DNA of 64,000 nucleotides from Nostoc sp. PCC 7107 (GTDB lineage Bacteria; Cyanobacteriota; Cyanobacteriia; Cyanobacteriales; Nostocaceae): positions 3,924,501 through 3,988,500 of the forward strand of contig NC_019676.1 of NCBI RefSeq assembly GCF_000316625.1, read 5' to 3'. The notes beneath the pieces are model-generated. The model searched no databases, was not told the DNA's origin, and saw only the letters and a list, made by a program, of their open reading frames with translations. Positions 9,231-22,044 of the stretch are shown here, piece by piece. A program made the position numbers and the translations under genes. Numbering within the stretch: position 1 is the stretch's first letter; every line of letters begins with the position of its first letter.

Positions 9231-10688
9231 TTACTGACTGCGAAGAGTAATGAGATCCAAACTTTCTACTTTAGGAATAGTAACTGTTCCTTTACGCATC
9301 AAAGCAGTGCCAATGTAGACGTTATTCACATTGCTGTTAGAACGATACATTTTCATCTTGATGTCTCCAGTTTGAGCTAGTTCTTCTACAAACACCGTGA
9401 CAGCAAAAGTTTCTGCTTGACGACCAGATTGTGCGTCACTGACCAATGTACCTTCTGGATAACCGAAACCAGCAGGTAGAGCAAAGAAAAATTTGTCAGA
9501 AGTGTAATTACTTATTCCTATTCCCCAAGAACCGTTAGGGTTTTTTGCACTAGCTACAGTAATTCGCGGTTTTTTACCTGAAGACCATCTCATCTCATTC
9601 TCTAGTGAGCTATAGCTTTTGCGGAATACGGCTCCGACATCAAAGGTTCGAGTTAGTTGCTTGAAGTAATGATATTTTTGGAACAACTGATATTGAAATG
9701 GGCTGATAGTGTAAGGAATTATTCGTGTAGAGTTATCTTCGGTATGTGATGGTGCATGTCCAATAAACCAAATCCAGTGAGTAACCCGATTATTCATATC
9801 ATTGAGAAAGCGGGAAGCCGCAGAAGCGGCTATAAGAGCATTCCCGGGTTCTTCTGGGCCATTGGTACCAGCTTCTGTCATCCAATATTCTTTATCTGTT
9901 CCTTCGATTTGTGAGACTATCCAAGATGCGGCGGCCATATTGTAGGAATGGGTAGAAATTGCCGCCAGTGCTTTCCAGGCTTCGGAGTCATTTTTGATGG
10001 CTTTGATAATGCGGACAGCGATACTATCAGCATTAGCCAACTCAGGTGTAATTATTTTGACATCTTGTAAATTACGATTATCTAACTCTTGGCGCAGAGC
10101 CTTAACTATTACAGGCCATTGAGAATCTTTGAATCTGATTGAATTATCATTAGGCTCGTTTAATATGCCTGTAGCATGAAGTTTAACTCCATATTCCTGC
10201 TTCATTCGAGATATGAAGTTGGCTAAAAGAGCAGCATAATTGAATATTTCAGTATCTTTAATGTAGATACTATCTTCAGACTTCATATAGGATGGTAAAG
10301 CACCAGGGGCTAACAGCAGTGTAGTACATCCATTTGCTAAGGCATCAGCAATAAATCCTGATTTTACGTAAGGATTTACGAACACAGGCATGTTTTCTAC
10401 ACCGGGTTGAGGTGCATATTTATTTCCGTCGAACCATAGCCTGACAATCTTGAATTTGGCATCATTGCACAGCAGTTTTTGCAGTGTATTTTTTTGTGAT
10501 TGTGTTAGCTTTCCATATCCATTACTGCCAGCAATAGTTGAGCTAAATCCTAATCCTTGGAATGCTTGCTTTGCTCCTGATTTAACTGTGATGTTAATAG
10601 GAGTAATTGCTAATGCACTAGATAATGGTTGTGCCAAAAATGCAGCAGAGGCGACTAAAGAACACAAAAAAGAATTACGTTTATTCAT
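9231..10688 (-). CDS. Secreted glycoside hydrolase, GH30-like
   Basis: 485-residue exported protein with a clear Sec signal peptide: positive MNKR, a hydrophobic stretch to about residue 22 and cleavage near SSALA. After it come the FQGLGFSSTIAGSNGYGKLT start of a clan GH-A barrel, the acid/base glutamate in TGILNEPND (about residues 170-178) and the probable nucleophile glutamate in YWMTEAGTNGPEEPG (about 267-281), followed by a beta-sandwich C-terminal region from about 370. This layout matches GH30 enzymes, which cleave beta-linked glycans such as xylans or beta-1,6-glucans. Neighbouring polysaccharide genes suggest remodelling or release of the cell's own exopolysaccharide. A GGAT-type ribosome site precedes the ATG, and a 9-bp perfect hairpin lies about 40 bp upstream. 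Confidence 0.75.
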   Translation of the reverse strand: MNKRNSFLCSLVASAAFLAQPLSSALAITPINITVKSGAKQAFQGLGFSSTIAGSNGYGKLTQSQKNTLQKLLCNDAKFKIVRLWFDGNKYAPQPGVENMPVFVNPYVKSGFIADALANGCTTLLLAPGALPSYMKSEDSIYIKDTEIFNYAALLANFISRMKQEYGVKLHATGILNEPNDNSIRFKDSQWPVIVKALRQELDNRNLQDVKIITPELANADSIAVRIIKAIKNDSEAWKALAAISTHSYNMAAASWIVSQIEGTDKEYWMTEAGTNGPEEPGNALIAASAASRFLNDMNNRVTHWIWFIGHAPSHTEDNSTRIIPYTISPFQYQLFQKYHYFKQLTRTFDVGAVFRKSYSSLENEMRWSSGKKPRITVASAKNPNGSWGIGISNYTSDKFFFALPAGFGYPEGTLVSDAQSGRQAETFAVTVFVEELAQTGDIKMKMYRSNSNVNNVYIGTALMRKGTVTIPKVESLDLITLRSQ

Positions 10689-11499
10689 GAAACATCCTGA
10701 ACTGATTAGGGAACACTAAACTCTTTCAATTTCTCGATATCCGAGAAATTGCGTAAATAGGGCTGAGATCATAATGTGATTTAGGTTAACTTAATATTTG
10801 CGTGATTGGTACTAGAAAAAACTCGTAACTATTGTTAAGAAAAGGAGATGTTACGTATCATAAGAAACTCGTAATTCTACGTAATATTTAAATTTAATCA
10901 GAAAATACTTAATTTTATTTAATTGTCAAAGCACTGTATAGCAGTGTTTTGCATACTTAATCTATTATTTTCAATTTCTATGTAACTTGTAACACCAATC
11001 ATATCAAGCTTGATTTTTTTGGGTATATTCTAGGAAAAATAAATTGTAGTATTTTAAATAAGCATTTTTATTTTGCCGTATAAAAATACCTATCTCTCTT
11101 CGTGCAGGTTTGGGAAACAATAGGATTTCCAGGAGGGTAGATTTGATATAGCTATCCTAAATGAGTTGTGAAACTACTTGTTGAGGTAGGGAATAGGAAA
11201 CACAAAAGAAGGATTTAAGAATGTTATGTATGGGAATATAAATTTTTTTGTCTAGTAAAACAACATTGATAAATTTGTAATCTAATTTTTTATTATTTAC
11301 TAAGATTTGTAAGCGTAAATTTGTTAATTTATTCCCTTTTAATTTTGTTTTATTACTGTTAAGCGATCGCCTGAAAATTGCTTACCAGTAAGAAGATTGA
11401 TCACAGTGTTCCAGTCGCAAAACGAAAAAAAGGCTTGCCACCAAAAATTAGTAGCAGCCAGATGTTGGGAATTGATATCAGAATTTATCTATGCAATTC
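10689..11499. other. 811-bp AT-rich spacer between GH30-like gene and murQ
   Basis: No supported gene. It holds a perfect hairpin AATTTCTCG-ATATC-CGAGAAATT at 10728-10750 (possible operator of the GH30-like gene), a direct repeat AAACTCGTAA at 10819-10828 and 10865-10874, and an imperfect 12-bp inverted repeat at 11353-11364/11380-11391 around a HIP1 site downstream of murQ, possibly murQ's 3' hairpin. Otherwise I see only AT-rich sequence. Confidence 0.6.
10728..10750. promoter_or_regulatory. 9-bp perfect inverted repeat upstream of the GH30-like gene
   Basis: AATTTCTCG (10728-10736) and CGAGAAATT (10742-10750) flank a 5-nt spacer, 40 bp upstream of the GH30-like ATG. The position and near-palindromic form fit a dimeric repressor or activator operator, or a 5' leader hairpin. 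The binding protein is unknown. Confidence 0.4.
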
Positions 11500-12444
11500 T
11501 TAGGCTTGTGTGTTGTTGTAGGTGGCTACAGCGGCTCTGAGATTACCTTGGTGTTCTGATAAAAGCCGATCGCCTGCTGCTTTTTCTAAACCAGTCCAGT
11601 GCATTAATAAAGCCAGCTTCACCCATTTACCGCTACGTTCAAGCAGTACACTTGCAGTTTCCCGACTTAAACCAGTAAGGTCTTGCAGAATTCGCAAAGC
11701 GCGATCGCGGAGTTTTTGATTTGTGACTGCTACATCCACCATCCGATTGCCGTAAACTTTGCCTAGCTTTACCATCACCCCAGTGGACAAAATATTTAAA
11801 GTCAGCTTTGTAACTGTACCAGCTTTTAAGCGAGTTGAACCAGCTAATACCTCTGGCCCAGTTAACAGACGAATATCAATATCAACATCGATACTAACTT
11901 GTGCTTTTGGTACACAGGCAATAAATATAGTTACGGCTCCCCGTTGACGAGCAGCGCTCAACGCTCCATGCACAAAAGGAGTTGTCCCACCAGCCGTAAT
12001 CCCAACCACCACATCTAATTGAGTAATTTGTCTTTGAGCGATCGCAGCTTCTCCATCTTGGGCGCGGTCTTCTAAATCCTCAGAACTACGTACCAGTGCG
12101 CCAGCACCACCAGCAATGATTCCCTGTACTAGTTCTGGAGGTGTACAAAAAGTAGGGGGACATTCAGCCGCATCTAACACCCCTAACCTACCGCTTGTAC
12201 CTGCACCTACATAAAATAAGCGTCCGCCTTGGTGCAAACGCTCTGCTGTTCGTTCAATGGCTTGAGCTAATTCAATTTTCGCTGCGGCTACTGCTGCTAC
12301 GGCTTTTTGGTCTTCGCTATTAAACAGTTCTACTAATTCTAAAGCACTAAGTTGATCTAAGTTGAGACTAAGAGGATTTACCTGCTCAGTCAGAAGATGC
12401 CCGCGTTCCTGTAAATCTGCCATTGTTTCTGCTTCCTGTGTCAT
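11500..12444 (-). CDS. murQ: N-acetylmuramic acid 6-phosphate etherase
   Basis: 314-residue cytosolic lyase that cleaves the D-lactyl ether of MurNAc-6-phosphate to GlcNAc-6-phosphate, a step of peptidoglycan recycling. The SIS domain is unmistakable: RLFYVGAGTSGRLGVLDAAE (about residues 76-95) binds the sugar phosphate, followed by CPPTFCTPPELVQGIIAGG and the GITAGGTTPFVHGAL segment. The C-terminal TGLSRETASVLLERSGKWVK helix-rich part is also typical. Length matches the family. No murein transporter or anhMurNAc kinase gene is adjacent, which is usual in cyanobacteria. A small MTQEAETMAD prefix precedes the conserved core; the ORF start at 12444 is kept. Confidence 0.93.
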   Translation of the reverse strand: MTQEAETMADLQERGHLLTEQVNPLSLNLDQLSALELVELFNSEDQKAVAAVAAAKIELAQAIERTAERLHQGGRLFYVGAGTSGRLGVLDAAECPPTFCTPPELVQGIIAGGAGALVRSSEDLEDRAQDGEAAIAQRQITQLDVVVGITAGGTTPFVHGALSAARQRGAVTIFIACVPKAQVSIDVDIDIRLLTGPEVLAGSTRLKAGTVTKLTLNILSTGVMVKLGKVYGNRMVDVAVTNQKLRDRALRILQDLTGLSRETASVLLERSGKWVKLALLMHWTGLEKAAGDRLLSEHQGNLRAAVATYNNTQA

Positions 12445-12828
12445 TTGTTATTTGTCCTCTGTCATTAGTCATTTGTCAAAAAACAAAGGTGGATGAGTGT
12501 AAATAAAACCCTAATAATCTATGTCTTGATTTCACGCGTTGCTTCTTTAACTTACACCCCTACCCCCTTATACCCTTACACCCACCTCAAGAGTTACCAA
12601 TGACTAATGACTAATAACCAATGACCGAAAAATTTGAGATTTTGGATGGGGAATTTTCGGTACAAGCCCCACCTCTTCAGGGCGGAATTAATTCAAAATA
12701 CTCACTGCACTGCGTACGCTTCCCTAACGCCAATCTAAAATCCGACGCTCGACGACTCGCTAACGCTGCGCTATCAAGCTCCACCCTAAAGTGTGGAATC
12801 AATCCAAAATCCAAAATTGATTGACTAA
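12445..12828. repeat. Spacer built of heptamer-like dispersed repeats
   Basis: Contains GTCATTAGTCAT (12462-12473) and its inverse ATGACTAATGAC (12600-12611), tracts of the TTACACCC/TACCCCC type (12550-12590) and AATCCAAAATCCAAAAT (about 12806-12822). The last recurs inverted at about 17981-18001 upstream of apcA. These resemble the short tandemly repeated sequences of heterocystous cyanobacteria. An ORF at 12621-12824 is repeat-derived and not accepted as a gene. Confidence 0.6.
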
Positions 12829-13248
12829 TTACAACAATCCTTCTAGTTTGCGGCGAATATTTTCGAGTTCCGAGTCAGAAAATTCTGTTTCCGCTGCTCG
12901 TGGGACTTGTTCAGAGTCGAAGGTACTGTCATCGTTGTCGGTATCTATTTGCCAGTCAGTTTCTTCTACGTTCAGTTCTGGGGGAAGAATTAAATCACTA
13001 TTTTTCGGTACAATTTCCCAATCATAACCGGCACTGTCGCAAAATTCCTTAATTTCTTCCGCATCGATCGCTTCGACTGTAGGTGTGGCGAAATCCTGCG
13101 CTTCTAACATCAGGGCAAAGCGGAGAGCATCGTCTTCTGATTCAAACATGAGAATTTTATTGCGATCGCCAACTCTAACCGTGTGAATCCCTTCGTTTTC
13201 TGTGTGAGCATTAAAAATTAAAACAAATATACGCATCGGTGTAATCAT
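12829..13248 (-). CDS. DUF3110 domain protein
   Basis: 139-residue acidic cytosolic protein. The first 85 residues (MRIFVLIFNAHTENEGIHT, FESEDDALRFALMLEAQDF, then EIKEFCDSAGYDWEIVPKN) match the compact cyanobacterial and plastid-lineage DUF3110 domain, whose function is unknown. The remaining part is a low-complexity acidic tail rich in Asp, Glu and Ser, ending in LENIRRKLEGLL. Two starts are possible, at 13248 (MITPMRIF) and at 13236 (MRIF); the second matches the conserved core but neither has a strong ribosome site. It is divergent from the CHAT gene at 13384 with about 135 bp between them. Confidence 0.8.
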   Translation of the reverse strand: MITPMRIFVLIFNAHTENEGIHTVRVGDRNKILMFESEDDALRFALMLEAQDFATPTVEAIDAEEIKEFCDSAGYDWEIVPKNSDLILPPELNVEETDWQIDTDNDDSTFDSEQVPRAAETEFSDSELENIRRKLEGLL

Positions 13249-13383
13249 CTTTGAAATCTGAAGTGTGTAGACGCTTGAGCGTCTTGCCGCAGGCTAGGAT
13301 GAAGTATGAAATAAATTGTTTTCAGTCTTTAACTTTCAATCCTCATCCTTTATACTTTTTTATTTAATCATCTCCTTGTTGCC

Positions 13384-16047
13384 ATGCCCATCAAAACCAA
13401 AAAGAGGGATTTTTGGCTAAATTATCGCAAAATAATTAGGCTTTTAAGTTTATTGTTGTATTTTGTGGTCAGTCTGTTATGTGTACTAGGTTCGCCTGTG
13501 TTGGCAGTGTTACCTCATAATATCTACACTGCTCCTTTATTGACGAATGCCACCATTACTGATCCACCTTTAGAACAAGGCAAAATTTTCTATGATGCTG
13601 GGCGTTTTAGTGAAGCAGTGCAAGTATTACAACAAGCAGCACAAGCATATAGACAGACAGGAGATAAACTTAAACTAGCTACTACCCTCAGCAATTTATC
13701 CTTGGCTTACCAGCAATTAGGCGAACTTACAAAGGCACAGCAAGCAATTAATGAAAGCTTGAAATTGCTGGAAGACCGCCAAAATTCACAAATATTAGCC
13801 CAATCACTAGAAATTCAAGGTCGTCTACAACTGGCGATAGGAAAGGCAGAGACAGCTTTAGTTAGTTGGCAGCAAACTGAGAAAATTTATCAGCAAACCC
13901 ATAATTATAGTGGTTTGGTGCGATCGCAAATCAATCAAGCACAAGCTTGGCGGACTCAAGGTTTTTACCGTCGCGCCATCCAAATACTAGAGGTAGTCAA
14001 TCAACAATTGCAATCACAACCAGATTCTCTTGAAAAAGCAGTCGGGTTGCGATCGCTAGGGAATGCGTTGTTAATATCGGGAAGTTTGCCAAAATCTCAA
14101 GAAATTTTAAAACAAAGTTTAGCGATCGCGCAAAGTTTAGAATCTGATCATGATATGGCAGCTAGTTTGTTTAGTTTGGGCAATAATGCACGCAAACAAC
14201 AGCAAACACCAGCAGCAATCGCATATTATCAACAAGCTATCAAACTATCTTCTTCACCTTTAGCAAAAATCTCAGCACAGCTTAATTACCTGAGTCTGTT
14301 AATTGAAGGTCAACAATTAACCGAGGCCGAGTCTTTATTACCGATTATTCAATCTCAACTTAACCAACTTTCCCCCAGTCGCACTGCTATTTACTCCCAG
14401 ATTAATTACGCCCAAAGCTTGATAAAACTGGAAATGGCAAATCGACAAAAAAACTCTGCTCCTGATTCGCAACTGCCAAATCTGCGAAAAATTGCTCAAA
14501 TTTTGGCTAATACAGTCAAAGAAGCTCACAGTTTAGGCGATCGCCGTGCCGAAGCCAATGCACTTTTGAGTTTGGGTAACTTGTACGAACAAACTAAACA
14601 GTGGTCAGAGGCTACAAATCTGACGCAGCAGGGGTTAATTTTAGCACAGGCTACTATTACACCAGATATTGCCTATCGCTTGCAGTGGCAATTAGGCAGA
14701 TTACTTTGGCAACAAAAATATTTTCCCGGTGCGATCGCGGCTTATGATGCAGCGGTGGAAACTCTTAAGTCTCTGCGTAGAGATTTAGCAACCATTAATC
14801 AAGACGTACAATTTAATTTTCGAGATAGCGTTGAACCCATTTATCGCCAATCAGTAGAGTTACTGTTGCAATCTCAAGCAGAACAACCAAATACGAAAAT
14901 TTTAGATCAAGCACGTCAACGAATCGAAGCTTTGCAATTGGCAGAATTAGATAACTTCTTCCAAGAAGCTTGTTTAGAAGGTAAAAACGTCATCCTGGAT
15001 CAAGTGGCTGATCAGGAAAATCCCAATACTGCTATTTTTTCAACTGCTGCTATTTTTTATCCGATCATTCTCCCTACACAACTTCAAGTAATTGTCAAGC
15101 TACCTAAACAACCTCTACAACTTTACAGCACAAATATTACCCAAGAAGAAGTAGAAACTGTTGTTAGCAAACTCAGAAAAGTCTTGGTGAATCCGACTGC
15201 TACCAACGCCGTCAAAATTCAATCACAAGCTGTTTACAACTGGCTGCTTAAACCTATTGAATCGAAGTTATCAGCCACAAAAGTTGATACTCTTGTATTT
15301 GTGCTGGATGGTGTATTGCGTAACATCCCAATAGCATCTCTCTACGATGGTCAAAAATTCTTAATTGAGAAATATGCGATCGCCTTAAGTGTTGGTTTAC
15401 AACTGCAAAATCCTCAGCCTTTAGTACAACAGCAACTCAAAGCTTTAATTGCTGGGTTAACGCAGCCTCCACCAGACTTTCCTAACTTTGCACCATTACC
15501 TGCAATTAAGTTAGAAGTTAAGTCTATTTCCAACGCTGGAGTTGCTACAACTAATCTGTTAGATCAGCAATTCACCAGCACAGCCCTAGAAAAACAAGTC
15601 AACTCATTTCCTTTTAATGTGGTACATTTAGCCACTCACGGCCAGTTTAGTTCCCGTGCTGAGGAAACTTTCATTTTAGCTGCCGATGGGCCTATTAATG
15701 TTAAGCAATTTGATAGCTTACTCCGCAGTCGAGATGAAACTCAAGCACAAGCAGTAGAACTTTTAGTCTTGAGTGCTTGTCAAACCGCAACCGGAGACAA
15801 ACGCGCCGCGTTAGGACTCGCAGGGACAGCCATCAGAGCCGGTGCGCGTAGTACTTTGGCTTCTCTGTGGCAAATTGATGATGAATCTACAGCTTTATTT
15901 GTTGGTGAATTTTATCAAGAGCTAAAAAAAGGAAACATCAGCAAAGCTCAAGCTCTCCGTCTTGCTCAACTAAAAATCTTGCAACACCCCAATTACAGAG
16001 CGCCTAGTTTTTGGTCTGCTTATGTATTAATTGGTAATTGGTTGTAA
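13384..16047 (+). CDS. TPR-CHAT caspase-like protein
   Basis: 887-residue protein with an N-terminal hydrophobic segment (about residues 17-40, RLLSLLLYFVVSLLCVLGSP) that could be a signal peptide or anchor. Then come roughly eight tetratricopeptide-like helical repeats (60-500) and a C-terminal CHAT domain (about 610-887). The CHAT core shows the predicted catalytic pair: His752 in VVHLATHGQFSS and Cys799 in LLVLSACQTATGD, followed by AGTAIRAGARSTLASLWQIDD. CHAT domains are clan CD proteases related to caspases and separase; in bacteria some act as effectors of signalling or defence. In cyanobacteria this architecture is frequent and mostly uncharacterised. No obvious partner lies next to it. 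The predicted export contrasts with cytosolic CHAT effectors. Confidence 0.85.
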   Translation: MPIKTKKRDFWLNYRKIIRLLSLLLYFVVSLLCVLGSPVLAVLPHNIYTAPLLTNATITDPPLEQGKIFYDAGRFSEAVQVLQQAAQAYRQTGDKLKLATTLSNLSLAYQQLGELTKAQQAINESLKLLEDRQNSQILAQSLEIQGRLQLAIGKAETALVSWQQTEKIYQQTHNYSGLVRSQINQAQAWRTQGFYRRAIQILEVVNQQLQSQPDSLEKAVGLRSLGNALLISGSLPKSQEILKQSLAIAQSLESDHDMAASLFSLGNNARKQQQTPAAIAYYQQAIKLSSSPLAKISAQLNYLSLLIEGQQLTEAESLLPIIQSQLNQLSPSRTAIYSQINYAQSLIKLEMANRQKNSAPDSQLPNLRKIAQILANTVKEAHSLGDRRAEANALLSLGNLYEQTKQWSEATNLTQQGLILAQATITPDIAYRLQWQLGRLLWQQKYFPGAIAAYDAAVETLKSLRRDLATINQDVQFNFRDSVEPIYRQSVELLLQSQAEQPNTKILDQARQRIEALQLAELDNFFQEACLEGKNVILDQVADQENPNTAIFSTAAIFYPIILPTQLQVIVKLPKQPLQLYSTNITQEEVETVVSKLRKVLVNPTATNAVKIQSQAVYNWLLKPIESKLSATKVDTLVFVLDGVLRNIPIASLYDGQKFLIEKYAIALSVGLQLQNPQPLVQQQLKALIAGLTQPPPDFPNFAPLPAIKLEVKSISNAGVATTNLLDQQFTSTALEKQVNSFPFNVVHLATHGQFSSRAEETFILAADGPINVKQFDSLLRSRDETQAQAVELLVLSACQTATGDKRAALGLAGTAIRAGARSTLASLWQIDDESTALFVGEFYQELKKGNISKAQALRLAQLKILQHPNYRAPSFWSAYVLIGNWL

Positions 16048-16100
16048 TCCTGGTACTAGTTAATGACAAATAAATTAAATGTTGACTATTGACTATTAAC

Positions 16101-16130
16101 AAAAAAGAGGTCTCTTTTGACCTCTTGGGA
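16101..16130 (-). terminator. Intrinsic terminator of the apc operon
   Basis: Perfect 8-bp stem AAGAGGTC / GACCTCTT (16105-16112, 16119-16126) with a 6-nt loop. On the minus strand it continues into a T run (complement of the A run from 16101). It lies about 40 nt past the apcC stop and is a textbook rho-independent terminator for apcC. It also separates the operon from the convergent CHAT gene. Confidence 0.88.
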
Positions 16131-16165
16131 ACTCCCTACAATAAAGTTCTCTTTGTATAGATGAA

Positions 16166-16372
16166 TTAGGACAGCCCAGCGTTGGTACCTTGCTTGCCAG
16201 TTGCCAGTTCCACTTTAACGATTTTGCCACCCATTTTTTGAATCCGTTGCTGTTCGCGGAACCAATTTTCGTAGGGAACCAATTTGGTGAAATAGGTATT
16301 TTGTAGTTCGCGTTGAGTACGAATACGGGTTTGGCTTGGAACGCAAGCAGTAATTTTAAACAACCGCGCCAT
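16166..16372 (-). CDS. apcC: Phycobilisome small core linker ApcC
   Basis: 68-residue protein, the usual length of the 7.8-kDa core linker. The complete CpcD-like fold is present: MARLFKITACVPSQTRIRTQ, then ELQNTYFTKLVPYENWFREQ and QRIQKMGGKIVKVELATGK. It caps the allophycocyanin trimers at the ends of the phycobilisome core cylinders and tunes their absorption. It is the last gene of the minus-strand apcE-apcA-apcB-apcC order, about 240 bp after apcB, and is followed by a strong terminator. Assignment is secure. Confidence 0.97.
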   Translation of the reverse strand: MARLFKITACVPSQTRIRTQRELQNTYFTKLVPYENWFREQQRIQKMGGKIVKVELATGKQGTNAGLS

Positions 16373-16611
16373 GTGATGAATCTCCTGTGGTGAGTGTGAA
16401 AACTTTTTTTATCTCAAAATGAAGCGGGAGTATATTTTTTAGACAAATCTTTAATTAATCTCTCCAAGGCTGGAAATCAAACATCAATACTAGACCACTA
16501 ACACTCACCATGATTTATACAATTAAGATAAGCGACAAGACGTTCTAGCACTCACAGTTGATTTCCAGACCTTAATAAAGCTGCACCTAATTACTCAGAT
16601 GCGACTAGCTC

Positions 16612-17100
16612 TTAGCTCAAGCCAGAGGAGATGTAGTCTAAGTAAACGCCCATTTCTTTACCAGCGTCGGGGCCGACTAAGCTGGCGGTTACTTCTTTGA
16701 TTGCTTGGATAGCTTGTACTGTAGCGCCTACGGGTACACCCAAGGAGTTGTAGGTTTCTTTCAAACCGTTCAATACACGCTCATCCAGGATGGAAGGATC
16801 GCCAGCCAGCATAGCGTAGGTAGCATAGCGGAGGTAGTAATCCAAGTCACGGATACAAGCAGCGTAACGACGGGTGGTGTACATGTTACCACCGGGACGG
16901 GTGATATCAGAGTACAACAAAGACTTAGCAACAGCTTCTTTAACGATCGCAGCTGCGTTAGCGCTGATGGTGGTAGCTGCACGAACGCGCAGTTCACCTG
17001 TAGAGAAGTAAGCTTTGAGTTTTTCTAAAGCAGCTGTGTCGAGGTATTTACCTTGAACGTCTGCGGAGTTAATGACAGCGGTAATTGCGTCTTGAGCCAT
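16612..17100 (-). CDS. apcB: Allophycocyanin beta subunit
   Basis: 162 residues, the expected length. The chromophore-binding cysteine is Cys82 counting Met (Cys81 in mature numbering) in [20 protein letters not shown], attaching phycocyanobilin. The preceding [10 protein letters not shown] contains the asparagine that is methylated in beta subunits. It forms the alpha-beta heterodimer and then trimers of the phycobilisome core with ApcA. It lies only 64 bp after apcA on the same strand, so the two are cotranscribed, giving equal stoichiometry. Confidence 0.98.
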   Translation of the reverse strand: MAQDAITAVINSADVQGKYLDTAALEKLKAYFSTGELRVRAATTISANAAAIVKEAVAKSLLYSDITRPGGNMYTTRRYAACIRDLDYYLRYATYAMLAGDPSILDERVLNGLKETYNSLGVPVGATVQAIQAIKEVTASLVGPDAGKEMGVYLDYISSGLS

Positions 17101-17164
17101 TTTGTTAATTCCTTATTTTCAACCGTATTGCAACAGTTTGTGTCAGCAGGGAAAAAGCTTTACC

Positions 17165-17650
17165 CTACGCCAATGAACCTACTACGTAGTCAAAGTAAGC
17201 GCCAGCTTCAGCAGAGTCTTCAGCGGACAAAAGGGTGGAAGCAGCATTTTTCAGTGCAGCAACGCCGGAGGAAACAGCATCAATAGGAGTGCCTAGAGAC
17301 TTGTACATTTCCCGCACACCGATGATACCGATTTCTTCGATGGGTGTAACGTCACCAGCAACGATTCCATAGGTGATCAAACGGAGGTAGTAGTCTAGGT
17401 CGCGTAAGCAGGTAGCTGTCAATTCTTGACCGTAAGCGTTGCCACCGGGGGATACAACGTCAGGGCGTTTTTGGAACAATTGGTCGCCAGCTTGCTTAAC
17501 TAGACGCTCACGGTTGTCGGTCAAAACTTGAGCGATGCGGAGGCGTTGTGCGCCACCAGAAACAAAGCTCTTGATCCGATCTAGTTCGCCAGGGCTGAGG
17601 TAGCGAGCTTCTGCATCAGCATTCACGATGGACTTCGTGACGATACTCAT
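17165..17650 (-). CDS. apcA: Allophycocyanin alpha subunit
   Basis: 161-residue globin-fold light-harvesting protein. Cys81 in [19 protein letters not shown] carries the phycocyanobilin; the sequence [11 protein letters not shown] upstream and [17 protein letters not shown] downstream are typical of ApcA. It makes the core trimers of the phycobilisome with ApcB, passing energy to ApcE and the photosystems. A good ribosome site (GGAGGA) precedes the ATG. It is separated from apcE by 441 bp, so strong apcABC expression probably uses its own promoter there, as is known for other cyanobacteria. Confidence 0.98.
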   Translation of the reverse strand: MSIVTKSIVNADAEARYLSPGELDRIKSFVSGGAQRLRIAQVLTDNRERLVKQAGDQLFQKRPDVVSPGGNAYGQELTATCLRDLDYYLRLITYGIVAGDVTPIEEIGIIGVREMYKSLGTPIDAVSSGVAALKNAASTLLSAEDSAEAGAYFDYVVGSLA

Positions 17651-18091
17651 TAATGGATTCCTCCAGTACTAATGAAACCAGGATATGAAACTGGTGCGGT
17701 TTTAATTTTGGTCGAATGTAGCTACGTTTTCTCGTTGTTTTTAGATACAACAGTTGAGTAGCTGCTGTAGCTAATACTTTACGAGTTTGCTGGTGTAAAT
17801 TTCAACTACACCAACGTAAAAACTCAGCTACCTTCCGCAAAATATTCTCCGGCATTCTGTTGAGCATTTATGACTGCTCTTAATACTTTGTAATATTCCT
17901 TTTCAGATTTACACGTAAATCAGCAATCTGAGAGGAGTGTTACGAAAGGTAAAATGCCAGCAAAATTTCAGATTTTAAATTTTGGATTTTGGATTGATTA
18001 TCAATCTCAAATCGGCTATTTAAAATCACAAATGGTCAATGGTCAAGAAGTTGAGCCTCTTGACTATTGACCTTGGACTATTGACGAAGGA
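17651..18091 (-). promoter_or_regulatory. apcE-apcA spacer with probable apcA promoter region
   Basis: 441 bp without a gene. It contains a 7-bp hairpin TGGTGTA/TACACCA (17791-17797, 17807-17813), three GTAGCT hexamers (17718, 17758, 17767), and a 16-bp near-palindrome GATTTACACGTAAATC (17906-17921). Near apcE it holds heptamer-like repeats (17975-18083) including AATCCAAAATC-type units and TTGACTATTGAC. Known biology of apc operons makes a strong apcA promoter here likely, but I cannot place its start. Confidence 0.5.

Positions 18092-22044
<3,953 letters not shown>

Noticed and set aside
12621-12824. 67-residue plus-strand ORF between murQ and the DUF3110 gene
   Set aside because: Its sequence is made of dispersed heptamer repeats and the composition is unlike a protein; no ribosome site.
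16705-17028. Plus-strand ORF of 107 codons opposite apcB
   Set aside because: It is a shadow of the highly biased apcB codons on the other strand; apcB is unmistakable.
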